From Glycomyces harbinensis (GTDB lineage: Bacteria; Actinomycetota; Actinomycetes; Mycobacteriales; Micromonosporaceae), in the NCBI RefSeq assembly GCF_900101745.1, contig NZ_FNAD01000001.1:558001-622000 (forward strand): a stretch of 64,000 nt of DNA. The letters are read 5' to 3'. Position 1 is the first letter of the stretch. Each line of letters opens with the position of its first letter. This document shows positions 40,563 to 50,405 of the stretch, one piece after another. The position numbers and the translations under genes were made by a program. The notes beneath the pieces are model-generated. The model saw only the letters and a list, made by a program, of their open reading frames with translations, did not search any database and had not been told where the DNA came from.

Positions 40563-42803
40563 CTACTTGGACGCTCCGACGAGCTCGCGCTCGTCCTCGG
40601 CGCCGTCCTTGGCGAGGTGCTGCTGGAGCTTCTCACCCTCGACGTCCACGTTCGGCAGGATCCGGTCCAGCCACTTCGGGATCCACCAGGCGGCGCGACC
40701 CAGCAGGGCCATGACCGCCGGGATGATCGCCATGCGGACCACGAACGCGTCGAAGATGACCGCCGCGGCCAGCGCGAAGCCCATCGCGGCGATGAACGAC
40801 TCCGGGCTGAAGATGAACGCGGCGAACACGCTGATCATGATGAGCGCGGCGGCGACCACGACGCGCGACGAGTGGCCGTAGCCCTCGGCGATCGCCTGCT
40901 TGGGGTCGGCGCCGTGCACATAGGCCTCGCGGACGCGGGTGAACAGGAAGATCTGGTAGTCCATCGCGAGTCCGAAGACCAGGCCGATCATCAGGATCGG
41001 CATCATCGACATGATCGGTCCGGGCTGGTCGACGTTGAACAGCTCGGCGCCCCAACCCCACTGGAAGACCGCCACCAGGGCGCCCAGCGCGGCGAACACG
41101 CTCAGCATGAACCCGAGGGTCGCCGTCAGCGGCACCAGGATCGAGCGGAACACCAGCAGCAGGATCAGCGCGGCGAGCCCGACGACGATGAGCATGTACG
41201 GCAGCAGCGCGTCGTTGAGGTTGTCGGAGATGTCGATGTTCAGCGCGGTCGCGCCGGTCACCGCCCAGTCGGCGTCGGTGTCGTCGGCGAGGACGCCGCG
41301 GATATCGTGCACCAGCTGGTTGGTGGCCTCGGCGGCGGGCGCGGTCTCGGGGATGACCGTGACCATCACCGTGTCGCCGGCCTCGTTCGGGACGGCCTGG
41401 CCGACCACCGCGATGCCGTCGATGTCGCCCAGTTCGGTCGTGATGTTCTGCGCGGCCGTGATCGGGTCGACGCCGTCCTCGAGGTCGCCGACGATCATCA
41501 ACTGGCCGTTGAAGCCCGCCCCGAAGCCCTCGGAGATGAGGTCGTACGCCTGGCGCTGGCTCGATTCCTCGGACATCGAGCCGCCGTCGGGCAGGCCGAG
41601 TTCGAGGTCGGTGGCCGGGTAGGCCAGGGCGCCCAGGCCCAGGATGCCGACGAGGGCGACCAGGATCGGGTGGCGGGTGACGAACCCGCCCCAGCGCTTG
41701 CCGCCGTTGGGTTTGGCGTTGTGGACGCCTTCGTCGATGCGGCGGCGCTGGCGCTTGGTGAAGATCCGCTTCCCGGCGAATCCGGCGAAGGCCGGCAGCA
41801 GGGTCACCGCGATGAGCACGGCGATCAGGACGGTCACGGCGGCGGCCACGGCCATCTCGGTGAGGAACGGGATGTTCACGACCGACAGGCCCAGGAGCGC
41901 GACGATGACGGTGAGGCCGGCGAAGAACACGGCCGAGCCGGCGGTGCCGACGGCGCGGCCCATGGCCTCGGAGCGGGCCTGCCGGTCTTCGACGCGCCCG
42001 TCCTTGGCGAGTTCGTTGCGGTAGCGCGAGAGGATGAACAGCGCGTAGTCGATGCCGACGGCGAGGCCGATCATCGACGCGAGCGTGCCGGTCGACTCGC
42101 TGACGTTCATGAACGAGGTCGCGGCGAGGATGCCGGCGGTGGTGAGCATGACGCCGAGCACCGCGGTGATGATCGGCAGTCCGGCGGCCAGGAGCGCGCC
42201 GAAGGTGACCACCAGGACGATGAGGGCCACGCCGATGCCGATGAGCTCGGTGGCGCCGGTCTCGGGGATGGACTGGAGCACGTCGCCGCTGACCTCGACG
42301 CGAACGCCCTGGTCCTCGGTGTCGGCGATCGCGTCCTCGAGATAGGTGATGGTCTCCTCGTCGAGCTCCATGCCCGGTTCGGAGTAGGTCACCTGCATGA
42401 CGCCGATGGTCTGGTCCTCGGCGGAGAGCATGCCGATCGGCTCGCCGTTCGGGCCGGTCGCGAAGGGGCTGGTGACGCTCGCGATCTCCGGCGAGTCCTC
42501 CATGACGGCGGTGAGGTCGTCGATCACGGCCGCGTTGGAGTCGGCGGTGAGCGGTTCCCCGTTCTCGGACTCGAACACGATCTGGGCGCTGCCGCCGTCC
42601 GCGTTCGCCTGGGGGAAGCGCTCTTCGAGGAGGTCGAAGGCCTCCTGGGATTCGGTGCCGGGGAGTACGAACTCGGGGTTCGTCTCCTGCTGAAGGGTGG
42701 CGGCTGCGGCGCCCACGCCTCCGACGATGAGGATCCACACGGCGAGGACGAGCCATCGCAGGCGGTAGGACCCTCTGCCGAGACGGTAGAGGAAGGTGGC
42801 CAC
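40563..42803 (-). CDS. MMPL-family RND transporter
   Basis: Transporter of 746 residues with the MmpL/actinorhodin-exporter architecture: one helix, an extracytoplasmic domain, five helices (including TGTLASMIGLAVGIDYALFILSRYRNEL), then a repeat of both, with LVFGLAMDYQIFLFTRVREAY in the second half. The two GIDYALF/AMDYQIF segments carry the Asp-Tyr pairs used for proton coupling. The start is GTG 42803 after GGAGC; the TTG five codons upstream is less likely. The TetR gene upstream on the same strand, 165 bp away, probably represses it. The substrate is unknown (lipid or antibiotic). Confidence 0.93.
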   Translation of the reverse strand: MATFLYRLGRGSYRLRWLVLAVWILIVGGVGAAAATLQQETNPEFVLPGTESQEAFDLLEERFPQANADGGSAQIVFESENGEPLTADSNAAVIDDLTAVMEDSPEIASVTSPFATGPNGEPIGMLSAEDQTIGVMQVTYSEPGMELDEETITYLEDAIADTEDQGVRVEVSGDVLQSIPETGATELIGIGVALIVLVVTFGALLAAGLPIITAVLGVMLTTAGILAATSFMNVSESTGTLASMIGLAVGIDYALFILSRYRNELAKDGRVEDRQARSEAMGRAVGTAGSAVFFAGLTVIVALLGLSVVNIPFLTEMAVAAAVTVLIAVLIAVTLLPAFAGFAGKRIFTKRQRRRIDEGVHNAKPNGGKRWGGFVTRHPILVALVGILGLGALAYPATDLELGLPDGGSMSEESSQRQAYDLISEGFGAGFNGQLMIVGDLEDGVDPITAAQNITTELGDIDGIAVVGQAVPNEAGDTVMVTVIPETAPAAEATNQLVHDIRGVLADDTDADWAVTGATALNIDISDNLNDALLPYMLIVVGLAALILLLVFRSILVPLTATLGFMLSVFAALGALVAVFQWGWGAELFNVDQPGPIMSMMPILMIGLVFGLAMDYQIFLFTRVREAYVHGADPKQAIAEGYGHSSRVVVAAALIMISVFAAFIFSPESFIAAMGFALAAAVIFDAFVVRMAIIPAVMALLGRAAWWIPKWLDRILPNVDVEGEKLQQHLAKDGAEDERELVGASK

Positions 42804-42968
42804 GGTCGGGTGCTCCAATCGGATGATTGGCCGGGCCCGCCAGCCTGCGCTGAAAGGTCGCAGTGGGTGTGCGGCGGGTCCGGTCGGGTGGTGTCCGCCG
42901 TCGACGCTGACGGCGCTGGGTTTCCTGGTGTACGTCTGTTCAGTTGTGGGAAAAGGGGTCCGGGTCGG

Positions 42969-43583
42969 TCAGACTCCGGACGGGAGCGGCTGGGTGATGC
43001 CGCGTTCGAAGACGGCGAAGCCCTCGGTGATGACCGCGGCGAGGTCTCTGCCCGTCGGGTCGGCGAGCCAGTGCTCGGTGCAGGACTTGATGGTGACCAG
43101 CGCGCCGCCGAGGAGCAGGCGCGGGTGCAGGTCGTCGGGGCCCGAGCCGGTGGAGGCGGCGACGATGTCGATCGCCTCGGCGAACAGCTCCATGAACTGG
43201 CCCGACTGCTCCTTGATGAGCGCGGGCGAGGCGTGGACGAGCTGCTCGCGGCAGCGCATCATCTCGATGTCGAAGCGCTCGTCGAAGTGCATGGCGATCG
43301 CGGCGTCGCGGAGGGCGTCCCAGATCGGCTGGTGCTGGGCGCGCTCGCGGAGGTCGGCGAGGAGCTTGGAGGTGATCTCGTGGAAGTCGTAGAGGAGCGC
43401 GGCTTCCTTGGAGGTGAAGTAGTTGTGGAAGGTGCGGGTCGAGACGCCGGCGTGGGCGGCGATCTCGTCGGCGGTGACCACGTCGAGTCCGCCCTTGGCG
43501 ACCGCCAGGTGCAGCGCGGCTTCGCTGAGGGCCGCCTTGGTGGCGGCCTTCTTGCGTTCGCGGAGCCCGGTCGGTTCGGTCAT
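42969..43583 (-). CDS. TetR-family regulator next to MMPL exporter
   Basis: Repressor of 204 residues. The opening LRERKKAATKAALSEAAL and the helix-turn-helix VTADEIAAHAGVSTRTFHNYFTSKEAALL (about residues 37-65) are standard TetR. It lies directly upstream of the MMPL exporter on the same strand, a common regulator/exporter arrangement. A perfect palindrome overlaps its translation start region (43587-43608), suggesting autoregulation. Confidence 0.88.
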   Translation of the reverse strand: MTEPTGLRERKKAATKAALSEAALHLAVAKGGLDVVTADEIAAHAGVSTRTFHNYFTSKEAALLYDFHEITSKLLADLRERAQHQPIWDALRDAAIAMHFDERFDIEMMRCREQLVHASPALIKEQSGQFMELFAEAIDIVAASTGSGPDDLHPRLLLGGALVTIKSCTEHWLADPTGRDLAAVITEGFAVFERGITQPLPSGV

Positions 43584-43586
43584 GAC

Positions 43587-43608
43587 GGCAACCCTAATCG
43601 GGGTTGCC
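43587..43608. promoter_or_regulatory. Operator-like palindrome at the TetR start
   Basis: Perfect inverted repeat GGCAACCC / GGGTTGCC with 6-bp spacer TAATCG. It begins 3 bp upstream of the ATG of the reverse-strand TetR gene. Confidence 0.72.
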
Positions 43609-43655
43609 GGTGTTTACAACATTCTCAACCGGAAATTTTGCAGCCTATGCATTTT

Positions 43656-44684
43656 TCAGGAGAGGGGGGCCACGCAAGTGACTCCGGGCACGGACCACTC
43701 GATCACCGGTTCGGTCTCCCCGGTCGGGTCGACGCGGGTGACCGCGCCGGTGTGCTGGCAGGCCACCAGCAGCGTCCCGTCGGCGGTGAGCACCGCGTCG
43801 CGGGGCCAGGCCGCGCCCACGGGAACCGAGCGCACGAGCGAGCCGTCGGCCGGGTCGACGGCCACGAGCTGGTCGGTGCCGCGGACGGTGATGTAGACCA
43901 GGTCGCGCTCGGGGTCGGCCACGACGGCGGCCGGGGCCGGGGGCGGCGCGCCCTCGTCGAGGCCGATGTCGGGCAGGGCCGCGTAGTCGGCGACCCCGTC
44001 GCCGGGCAGGGCCACGGCGGGGCCGAACGAGAACGTCGCCGAGCGCTCGTCGAACGTGCCGACGGCGACGGCGTTCGACAGCTCGCCGGCGATGACGGCG
44101 CGGTCGCCGATGAAGGCCAGGTGGCGCGGGCCGAACCCGGGTTCGAGCGCGGTGGTCGCGGCCGGGGTGAGCTTGCCGTCCTCGCCGAGGTCGAAGGCGT
44201 GGACGCGGTCGCTGCCGAGGTCGACGGCCAGGACGCGTCCCTTGTGGCACACCACCTGGTGCGCGTGCGGGCCGGACTGGCGGTCGGGCTCGGGACCGGA
44301 CCCTGAGAGCTTGAACACGTCGGCGGCCGGGCCGAGCTGCCCGTCGTCGCCGATGGGCAGCACCGCGACCGACGCGCCGGCGCCGTCGCTCGCGCCGTAG
44401 TTGGCGACCAGGAGCCAGCGCCCGCTCGGGTCGACCGTGGCGTGGCAGGGGTTGTTGCCGCCGGTGGACTGGCCTTGGCCGACGCGGTCGAGCGTGAAGT
44501 CCGCGCCGAGGCGCCAGGCCGCGGCGAAGCCGGGCTCGGTCTCGGTGAGGGTGTAGACCGCTTCGGGCCCGACGTGGACCCACGAGGGGTTCACCACGGC
44601 CGCCGCGTCGCCGAGCCCGTCGGGTCCGGCCACGACCAGACCGGGGCCGCCTTCAGTCGTGTAGTCGCCAAGGAGGTACCGCAT
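43656..44684 (-). CDS. Lactonase-family beta-propeller protein (6-phosphogluconolactonase-like)
   Basis: Seven-bladed propeller of 342 residues of the YbhE/Pgl lactonase type (PF10282-like). Characteristic stretches are STGGNNPCHATVDPSGRWLLVANYG, SGPHAHQVVCHKGRVLAVDLGSDRVHAFDL and GFGPRHLAF. Members hydrolyse 6-phosphogluconolactone or similar lactones in the cytoplasm; the substrate is not proved here. Divergent from msrB with 61 bp between. Confidence 0.88.
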   Translation of the reverse strand: MRYLLGDYTTEGGPGLVVAGPDGLGDAAAVVNPSWVHVGPEAVYTLTETEPGFAAAWRLGADFTLDRVGQGQSTGGNNPCHATVDPSGRWLLVANYGASDGAGASVAVLPIGDDGQLGPAADVFKLSGSGPEPDRQSGPHAHQVVCHKGRVLAVDLGSDRVHAFDLGEDGKLTPAATTALEPGFGPRHLAFIGDRAVIAGELSNAVAVGTFDERSATFSFGPAVALPGDGVADYAALPDIGLDEGAPPPAPAAVVADPERDLVYITVRGTDQLVAVDPADGSLVRSVPVGAAWPRDAVLTADGTLLVACQHTGAVTRVDPTGETEPVIEWSVPGVTCVAPLS

Positions 44685-44745
44685 GGGCCGATCCTAGCCG
44701 CCCGCCCGGCGGACGATGAGCCCTCGGGCTCTTACTATTGGTGCC

Positions 44746-45162
44746 ATGTCTCCGAATGGCAAGAGCGACGAACAGTGGCGCGAGCAGCTCACCCGCGACG
44801 AGTACCGGGTGCTGCGCGAGGGCGGCACCGAGGCGCCGTGGAAGGGCGAGTACGTCGACGAGAAGCGCACCGGCGTCTACCGGTGCCGGGCCTGCGGGTC
44901 CGAGCTGTTCGCCTCGGACACGAAGTTCGACTCGCACTGCGGCTGGCCCTCGTTCTGGACGCCGATGGCCGGCGAGAAGGTGCGGCTGCTGGAGGACGTC
45001 AGCCTCGGGATGAAGCGCACCGAGGTGCGCTGCGCGAACTGCGATTCGCACCTGGGCCACGTGTTCTACGGCGAGGGCTGGGACAACCCCGAGGACGCCC
45101 GGTTCTGCATCAACTCGATCAGCCTGACGCTGGAGCCCGTGAGCGGCGACGCCGCCGAGTAG
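44746..45162 (+). CDS. msrB: Peptide-methionine (R)-S-oxide reductase MsrB
   Basis: Protein of 138 residues that repairs oxidised methionine. The zinc site is C47-x-x-C50 and C96-x-x-C99. The catalytic Cys is C121 in RFCINS and the resolving Cys is probably C65 in SHCGWPSF. GHVF and GWPSF motifs are intact. The start is the ATG at 44746 (MSPNGKSDEQW). Cytoplasmic and apparently monocistronic, though the kinase gene follows 54 bp later. Confidence 0.95.
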   Translation: MSPNGKSDEQWREQLTRDEYRVLREGGTEAPWKGEYVDEKRTGVYRCRACGSELFASDTKFDSHCGWPSFWTPMAGEKVRLLEDVSLGMKRTEVRCANCDSHLGHVFYGEGWDNPEDARFCINSISLTLEPVSGDAAE

Positions 45163-45216
45163 CAGGGTCGCGCCCTCCCACTAAGCTCACCTTCGACCCT
45201 TCTCCCCGAGAACGAA

Positions 45217-46824
45217 GTGAGGCCGAGGGTGGAACCCGGGAACATGATCGCTGGCCGCTATCGCCTTGAGCAGCGCATCGCCGCAGGAGGCATGGGCGAG
45301 GTGTGGCGCGGCACCGACACCCGGCTCAACCGCGTCGTCGCCATCAAACTCCTCCACGCGGGACTGTCGGGCAACGACCGGTTCCGGGCGCGGTTCCACC
45401 AGGAGGCGCAGGCGGTCGCGCAGCTCCAGTCGCCGGGGATCGTCGGCCTCTACGACTACGGCGAGGAGCACGCCGCCGAGGGGCTCGTCTCCTACCTCAT
45501 CATGGAGCTCGCGCGCGGGAAGGCGCTCGACAATGTGCTGCGGGAGCGGCGTCGCCTGTCCCCCAACGAGACGCTGAAGATCATGGCCTCCGCGGCCGAA
45601 GCGCTCGACGTGGCGCACCAGGCCCACATCATCCACCGCGACATCAAGCCGGGGAACCTGCTGGTCGACACCGACGGCAGTGTGAAGATCGTCGACTTCG
45701 GCATCGCCGCGTCCAAGGCGAGCGCCGGACTGACCGAGACCGGCACGGTCATGGGCACGCTCGCGTACGCGTCCCCCGAGCAGCTCCAGGGCTCGCAGCT
45801 GACCGGTGCGACCGACGTGTACTCGCTGGGCATCGTCGGCTACGAGGCCCTGGCGGGACGGCCGCCGTTCGCGGGGAACGAGCCGACCGCGGCGATCACC
45901 GGGCACCTCACCATGCCGCCCCCGCCGCTGCCCCCTGACGTTCCGGGGCCGGTCGCGCAGATCATCATGCGCTGCTTGGCGAAGGACCCGCGCCAGCGGT
46001 TCGCCTCGGCGGCCGAGCTGGCTCGGGTGTGCCGCGCGGGCGGCATGGGCGCCGGGACGACGGCGATCATCTCCTCTCCCCCGCCGTCGCAGTCGCCGCA
46101 GACGCGGGTGATGGGAGCGGCCGGCGCCGCCGCCGCGGGGATGGCCGCGGGCAGCGTGGCCGCGCACACTTCGGTGCAGCCGGTCCAGCACGACGAGTAC
46201 GGCAGCCCGGTGACCGGCCAGTACGGGGCCGGGGCGGGCACGGGCCAGTACCGGACCGGGGGCGCCAACGAGCGGTCCCTGCCGCCGCCGCGCGACGCCG
46301 AGGAGCCCAAGCGCAGCCCGACCGGTCCGATCCTCGTGACCGTGGCGGGCCTGGCGGTGGTGCTCATCGCGATCCTGCTGTGGTCGCCGTGGAACGACGA
46401 CGAGGACGGCCGGAACACGGCGGCCGACGCGACCACCGGGGAGTCCGTCGCCGAGACCTCCGAGGAGGCCGCGGCCACCGAGGAGGAGACCACCGAAGAG
46501 GACTCGGGGGGCGAGGACAACAACGAGGGCGGGGGCCAGGACGACGAGGAGCAGGAGTCCGAGGAGACCACCGAGGAGGAGGTCATCTCGATCCCCGACG
46601 TCACCGGCGACTCGGTCTTCGACGCCATCGAGGAGCTCGAGGGCGAGGGCTTCACCGATGTGAGCACGGAGACCGCGAACGCCGAGGGCGAGGAAGTGCC
46701 CGAGGACGCGGAGGCGTGCACGGTCGAGTCCCAGACGCCGCAGGGCGACACGGGAGCCCCGTACTACGCCGACGAGCCGATCACCCTGTCCTACTGGGAC
46801 GACGGCGGAGGCTGCGGCCTGTAA
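45217..46824 (+). CDS. Ser/Thr protein kinase with one PASTA-like domain
   Basis: Membrane kinase of 535 residues. The kinase domain spans 14-275, with the Gly-rich loop IAAGGMGEVW, K44, H-R-D142 and D160-F-G. A Gly/Gln/Pro-rich linker follows, one membrane helix (about 371-388), a very acidic Glu/Thr-rich extracellular stretch (400-462) and one PASTA-like domain (463-535, ISIPDVTGDSVFDAIEELEGEGF). PknB usually has three or four PASTA domains; this has one, so it is a paralogue rather than the cell-wall PknB. It has a cysteine pair near the end. The start is GTG 45217. Confidence 0.92.
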   Translation: MRPRVEPGNMIAGRYRLEQRIAAGGMGEVWRGTDTRLNRVVAIKLLHAGLSGNDRFRARFHQEAQAVAQLQSPGIVGLYDYGEEHAAEGLVSYLIMELARGKALDNVLRERRRLSPNETLKIMASAAEALDVAHQAHIIHRDIKPGNLLVDTDGSVKIVDFGIAASKASAGLTETGTVMGTLAYASPEQLQGSQLTGATDVYSLGIVGYEALAGRPPFAGNEPTAAITGHLTMPPPPLPPDVPGPVAQIIMRCLAKDPRQRFASAAELARVCRAGGMGAGTTAIISSPPPSQSPQTRVMGAAGAAAAGMAAGSVAAHTSVQPVQHDEYGSPVTGQYGAGAGTGQYRTGGANERSLPPPRDAEEPKRSPTGPILVTVAGLAVVLIAILLWSPWNDDEDGRNTAADATTGESVAETSEEAAATEEETTEEDSGGEDNNEGGGQDDEEQESEETTEEEVISIPDVTGDSVFDAIEELEGEGFTDVSTETANAEGEEVPEDAEACTVESQTPQGDTGAPYYADEPITLSYWDDGGGCGL

Positions 46825-46860
46825 CCGCCGGAGAGCGCACTTGCGCCGCACCGACACAGA

Positions 46861-46918
46861 CGCGGGCCGCGGTCCGAGCCGAAGACCGATGACGGTCCGG
46901 CCCGGGTCGCGGCCCGCG
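46861..46918 (+). terminator. Terminator after the kinase gene
   Basis: Perfect 11-bp outer stem CGCGGGCCGCG (46861-46871 with 46908-46918) with a partly paired interior. The rest of the 291-bp gap to the helicase gene holds no other gene. Confidence 0.65.
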
Positions 46919-46923
46919 GTCGT

Positions 46924-46947
46924 ACCGGCGACCGGCGACCGGCGACC
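46924..46947. repeat. Short tandem repeat, heptamer ACCGGCG
   Basis: Three exact copies of ACCGGCG plus a partial fourth. It may be slipped-strand prone; no function is evident. Confidence 0.7.
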
Positions 46948-47124
46948 TGCCACACGCCCGCTCCGACGGCCGTTCCGGCCGCGGCGCCCGCAGGTTGTCG
47001 CACCCACCGGGCACCGTTGATTCGGGGGCGCTTCGTGCGCCCGATTTGCCGCGAACCTCCGCTCACGTTCACCCCCGCCGCGGCCGCCGCCCCCGATCCC
47101 GCCGCTTCGGCGAGAATGGTCGGC

Positions 47125-49677
47125 ATGCCGCAACTGCCCGCACTGCCGATCCGCGCCGCACTGCCCGAGCTGCTCGACGCCGTCGAGCGGACCGGGACCG
47201 CCGTGCTCGCCGCGCCGCCGGGCACCGGCAAGACCACCCTCGCCCCGCTCGCCCTCGCCGGCCTCATCGACCCCGGCACCGCCGGCCCGCAGCGCCGCGT
47301 CCTCGTCGCCGAGCCCCGCCGCCTCGCCACCCGCGCCGCCGCCACCCGCATGGCCGCGATCCTCGGCGACAAGCTCGGCGAGCGCGTCGGCTACCAGATC
47401 CGCGGCGAGTCCCGCCGCTCCGCCGCCACCCGCGTCGAGGTCGTGACCACCGGCGTCCTCCTCAACCGGCTCCTGGCCGACCCCGAGCTGCCCGGCGTCG
47501 ACCTCGTCGTCCTCGACGAATGCCACGAACGCCACCTCGAGACCGACACCGCCCTCGCGTTCCTCGCCGAGACCCGCCAGATCCTGCGCCCCGAACTCGC
47601 GATCGTCGCCGCCTCCGCGACCGCCGACATCGGCCTGTGGACCGCACTCCTCGCGGACGGCGACCGCCCCGCCCCCGCCGTCACCTCCGAGCCGATGCGC
47701 CACCCCGTCGCGATGCACTGGGCCCCGCCGCGAGAGCGCATCACCGCCCCTGACGGCATGCGCGTCGACCACCGGTTCCTCGCCCACGTCGCGCACATCG
47801 TCGACCGGGCGCTCGATGAGGACGAGGGCGACGTCCTGGTCTTCCTTCCCGGCGCGGGCGAGATCCGCAGGGTGGCCGAGCGGCTGGCCCACCAAGGGGC
47901 CGAACACCTCGGTGTCGATATATATCAATTGCACGGCTCGGTGTCGTCGGCCGAGCAGGACCGCGCCCTCGCCCCCAGCGCCCCGGGCCGGCGCCGGATC
48001 GTGCTGAGCACCGACATCGCCGAGTCGAGCCTCACCGTGCCCGGCGTCCGCATCGTGGTCGACGCCGGACTCGCCCGCCGGCCCGTCATCGACCACGCGC
48101 GGGGCCTGCCCGGCCTGACCACCACGCTCGCCTCCCGCGCCGCCGCCGACCAGCGCGCGGGCCGCGCCGGACGCGAAGGCCCCGGCGCGGTCTGGCGCTG
48201 CTGGACCGAGGCCGAGCACACCCGCCGCACCGCCCAGCCCGCACCCGACATCGCCACCTCCGACCTGACCGCCTTCCGGCTCCAGGCCGCCTGCTGGGGC
48301 ACGCCCGTGGACGACCTGGTCCTGCCGGGTCGCCCGCCCGCGGGCGCGCTCGAAGCCGCCGAGGCGACGCTCCGCTCCCTCGGCGCGATCGACGGGGACG
48401 GCGCGGCCACCGCCCGGGGCCGCCACCTCGCCACCGTGGGCCTCCACCCGCGCCTGGCGCGGGCGCTCCTGGACGGCGCCGAACGCGTCGGCTCGGCCAA
48501 GGCCGCCGAGGTCGCCGCGCTCCTCGGCCTCGACAAGCGCGGGAGGGGCGACGACCTCCTCGCCCAGTGGCGCCAACTGCGCCAGAGCCGGGACCGCCAG
48601 TGGGAGAACGAGGTCAAGCGCCTCGGGCGCAGCGTGCCGAACCGGAGCCGGCACGTGGGCGACGACGAGGCCGCCGCCACCGTGATCGCCCTGGCCTTCC
48701 CCGAGCGCGTCGCCAGACGCCAAGGGGGCGCGGCCCCCGTGCAGGCGAAGGCGAGCGCCGCGAACCGCTCGGGCGGGGCGACGAGCGCGCGCCAGTGGCT
48801 CACGGTCGCCGGAACCGGCGCGGTCGCCGCCGAGGGCTCGGCATTGAGCGGCAGCGAGTGGATCGCGATCGCCGACGCCGACCGCTCCCCCGGGCGGGCC
48901 GCGGCCGTCATCAGGGCGGCCGTGCCGATCGACGGGGAGCTGGCCTGCGAACTCGTGGGCGACGAGTGGTCCGAGCGCGTCGTGTGGGACGCCGAGCGGC
49001 GCGACGTCAGCGCTCGGTCGGTGCGGTCGCTGGGAGCGATCGAGGTGTCGTCCAAGCCGCTGGGCCGGCCCGACCCGGCACTGGTGGCGGCGGCGCTCGC
49101 CGAGGGGCTGCGGCGCGAAGGGCTCGACCTGCTGACCTGGTCGCAGGAGTCGCGGCGGCTGCGCGATCGGATGGCGTTCTGCCACAGGCAGATCGGCGAG
49201 CCGTGGGCCGACGTGTCCGATGCGGCCCTGGCCTCGGGCACCGACTGGCTGGAGCCGTGGTGGTCACGGTCCAAGCGCAGGTCCGATGTGGAGCGGATTC
49301 CGGTCGGGCAGGCGCTGCGGAACCTCCTGCCGTGGCAGGCCGGGATCGACGAGACCGCGCCGGAGTCGCTCGCGGTGCCCAGCGGCCGCAGCGCCCGCGT
49401 CGACTACTCGGGCGAGGCCCCTGTCCTGGCCGTCAAGCTCCAGGAGATGTTCGGCGCGGACGACGGGCCGCGCATCGCGGGCGTGCCGGTCGTGCTGCAC
49501 CTGCTCAGCCCCGCCGGGCGCCCGCTCGCGGTCACCGCGGACCTGCGCTCGTTCTGGGAGGGCCCGTACCAGCAGGTGCGCAAGGAGATGCGCGGGCGCT
49601 ACCCCAGGCACCCGTGGCCCGAGGACCCGTACTCGGTCGCGGCGACCGCGAGGGTCAAGCCGCGGCCGAAGCGCTAA
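47125..49677 (+). CDS. hrpB: ATP-dependent helicase HrpB
   Basis: DEAH-type RNA helicase of 850 residues. Walker A is APPGTGKTT, motif II is LDECHERH, motif III is SATAD, motif V/VI regions are STDIAESSLTVPGV and QRAGRAGREGPG. The C-terminal half matches the HrpB-specific domain, including the final LRSFWEGPYQQVRKEMRGRYPRHPWPEDP, which is diagnostic. The start is uncertain: ATG 47125 (MPQLPALPIRAALPELLDA) or ATG 47116; the frame is open further upstream without conservation. Its stop overlaps that of the convergent M50 gene. Confidence 0.94.
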   Translation: MPQLPALPIRAALPELLDAVERTGTAVLAAPPGTGKTTLAPLALAGLIDPGTAGPQRRVLVAEPRRLATRAAATRMAAILGDKLGERVGYQIRGESRRSAATRVEVVTTGVLLNRLLADPELPGVDLVVLDECHERHLETDTALAFLAETRQILRPELAIVAASATADIGLWTALLADGDRPAPAVTSEPMRHPVAMHWAPPRERITAPDGMRVDHRFLAHVAHIVDRALDEDEGDVLVFLPGAGEIRRVAERLAHQGAEHLGVDIYQLHGSVSSAEQDRALAPSAPGRRRIVLSTDIAESSLTVPGVRIVVDAGLARRPVIDHARGLPGLTTTLASRAAADQRAGRAGREGPGAVWRCWTEAEHTRRTAQPAPDIATSDLTAFRLQAACWGTPVDDLVLPGRPPAGALEAAEATLRSLGAIDGDGAATARGRHLATVGLHPRLARALLDGAERVGSAKAAEVAALLGLDKRGRGDDLLAQWRQLRQSRDRQWENEVKRLGRSVPNRSRHVGDDEAAATVIALAFPERVARRQGGAAPVQAKASAANRSGGATSARQWLTVAGTGAVAAEGSALSGSEWIAIADADRSPGRAAAVIRAAVPIDGELACELVGDEWSERVVWDAERRDVSARSVRSLGAIEVSSKPLGRPDPALVAAALAEGLRREGLDLLTWSQESRRLRDRMAFCHRQIGEPWADVSDAALASGTDWLEPWWSRSKRRSDVERIPVGQALRNLLPWQAGIDETAPESLAVPSGRSARVDYSGEAPVLAVKLQEMFGADDGPRIAGVPVVLHLLSPAGRPLAVTADLRSFWEGPYQQVRKEMRGRYPRHPWPEDPYSVAATARVKPRPKR

Positions 49678-50405
49678 AGCGCGTCGAGCCATTCGCTGAG
49701 CGGCAGGAGCATGAACGTGCCCCAGACGGCGGCCGCGATCGTGCCGAGCGTGAAGAAGAAGATCCACGAGCCGGCCGGCAGCGGCGTGATCCCGGCGAGC
49801 TGGTCGGCGTCCGACTGGCCCGAGCCGCGGCCGCCGCGCCGGCGCGAGCCGAGCTCCATCACCGGCTTCACCGCGCCGAGCAGGAGCAGCCAGGCCCCGA
49901 GGTAGCCGGCGACGGTCTGGACGATCGCGTTGCCGTACCAGGTCGCGGCGAAGACGCCCGCGCCGACCACGATCAGCGCCAGGGCCCCGTACCAGTTGCG
50001 GATGAACACGAGCATGACCGCCAAGAGCACCAAGGTGATCCACAGGAGCAGGACGATCCGACCCGCGCCGGTGAGCGCCGCGGCGAGCAGGCCCAGCGCG
50101 GCCGGGGCGAGGTACCCGGCGAGGAGGGTCATGGCCGCGCCGAACCCGGTGGGGCGCCCGCGCGAGAACGTCAGGCCCGAGGTGTCGGCGTGGAGGCGGA
50201 TGCCGGTGAGGCGGCGGCGCATGAGGACCGCCATGAGCGCGTGGCCGCCCTCGTGCGCGATCGTGACCAGGCCGCGGGTCCAGCGCCACACCGGCGCCGA
50301 CAGCACGGCGGCCGCCGCGGCGGCCAGGCAGACGAGCATGACCCAGACCGGCGGGGCGCTCTGCGTCTGGGTGAGGGTGTCGAAGACGGTCTCGATGGGT
50401 TCCAC
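49674..50405 (-). CDS. M50-family membrane metallopeptidase
   Basis: Site-2-protease-like membrane peptidase of 243 residues. The zinc motif is H51-E52-G-G-H55 in IAHEGGHALMAVL, preceded by one helix and followed by about five more. A GTWY..NWYG-type second ligand region is less clear. Of the small M50B type common in actinobacteria, with no PDZ domain. The substrate is unknown. The stop overlaps the convergent hrpB stop by 4 bp. Confidence 0.88.
   Translation of the reverse strand: MEPIETVFDTLTQTQSAPPVWVMLVCLAAAAAAVLSAPVWRWTRGLVTIAHEGGHALMAVLMRRRLTGIRLHADTSGLTFSRGRPTGFGAAMTLLAGYLAPAALGLLAAALTGAGRIVLLLWITLVLLAVMLVFIRNWYGALALIVVGAGVFAATWYGNAIVQTVAGYLGAWLLLLGAVKPVMELGSRRRGGRGSGQSDADQLAGITPLPAGSWIFFFTLGTIAAAVWGTFMLLPLSEWLDAL

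Noticed and set aside
45187..49185. 1332-codon reverse-strand frame opposite the kinase and hrpB genes
   Set aside because: A shadow of two certain genes; composition is low-complexity Gly/Arg/Asp and no domain is seen. The same holds for the long frames at 40350-44306, 26793-30650 and 52249-55680.
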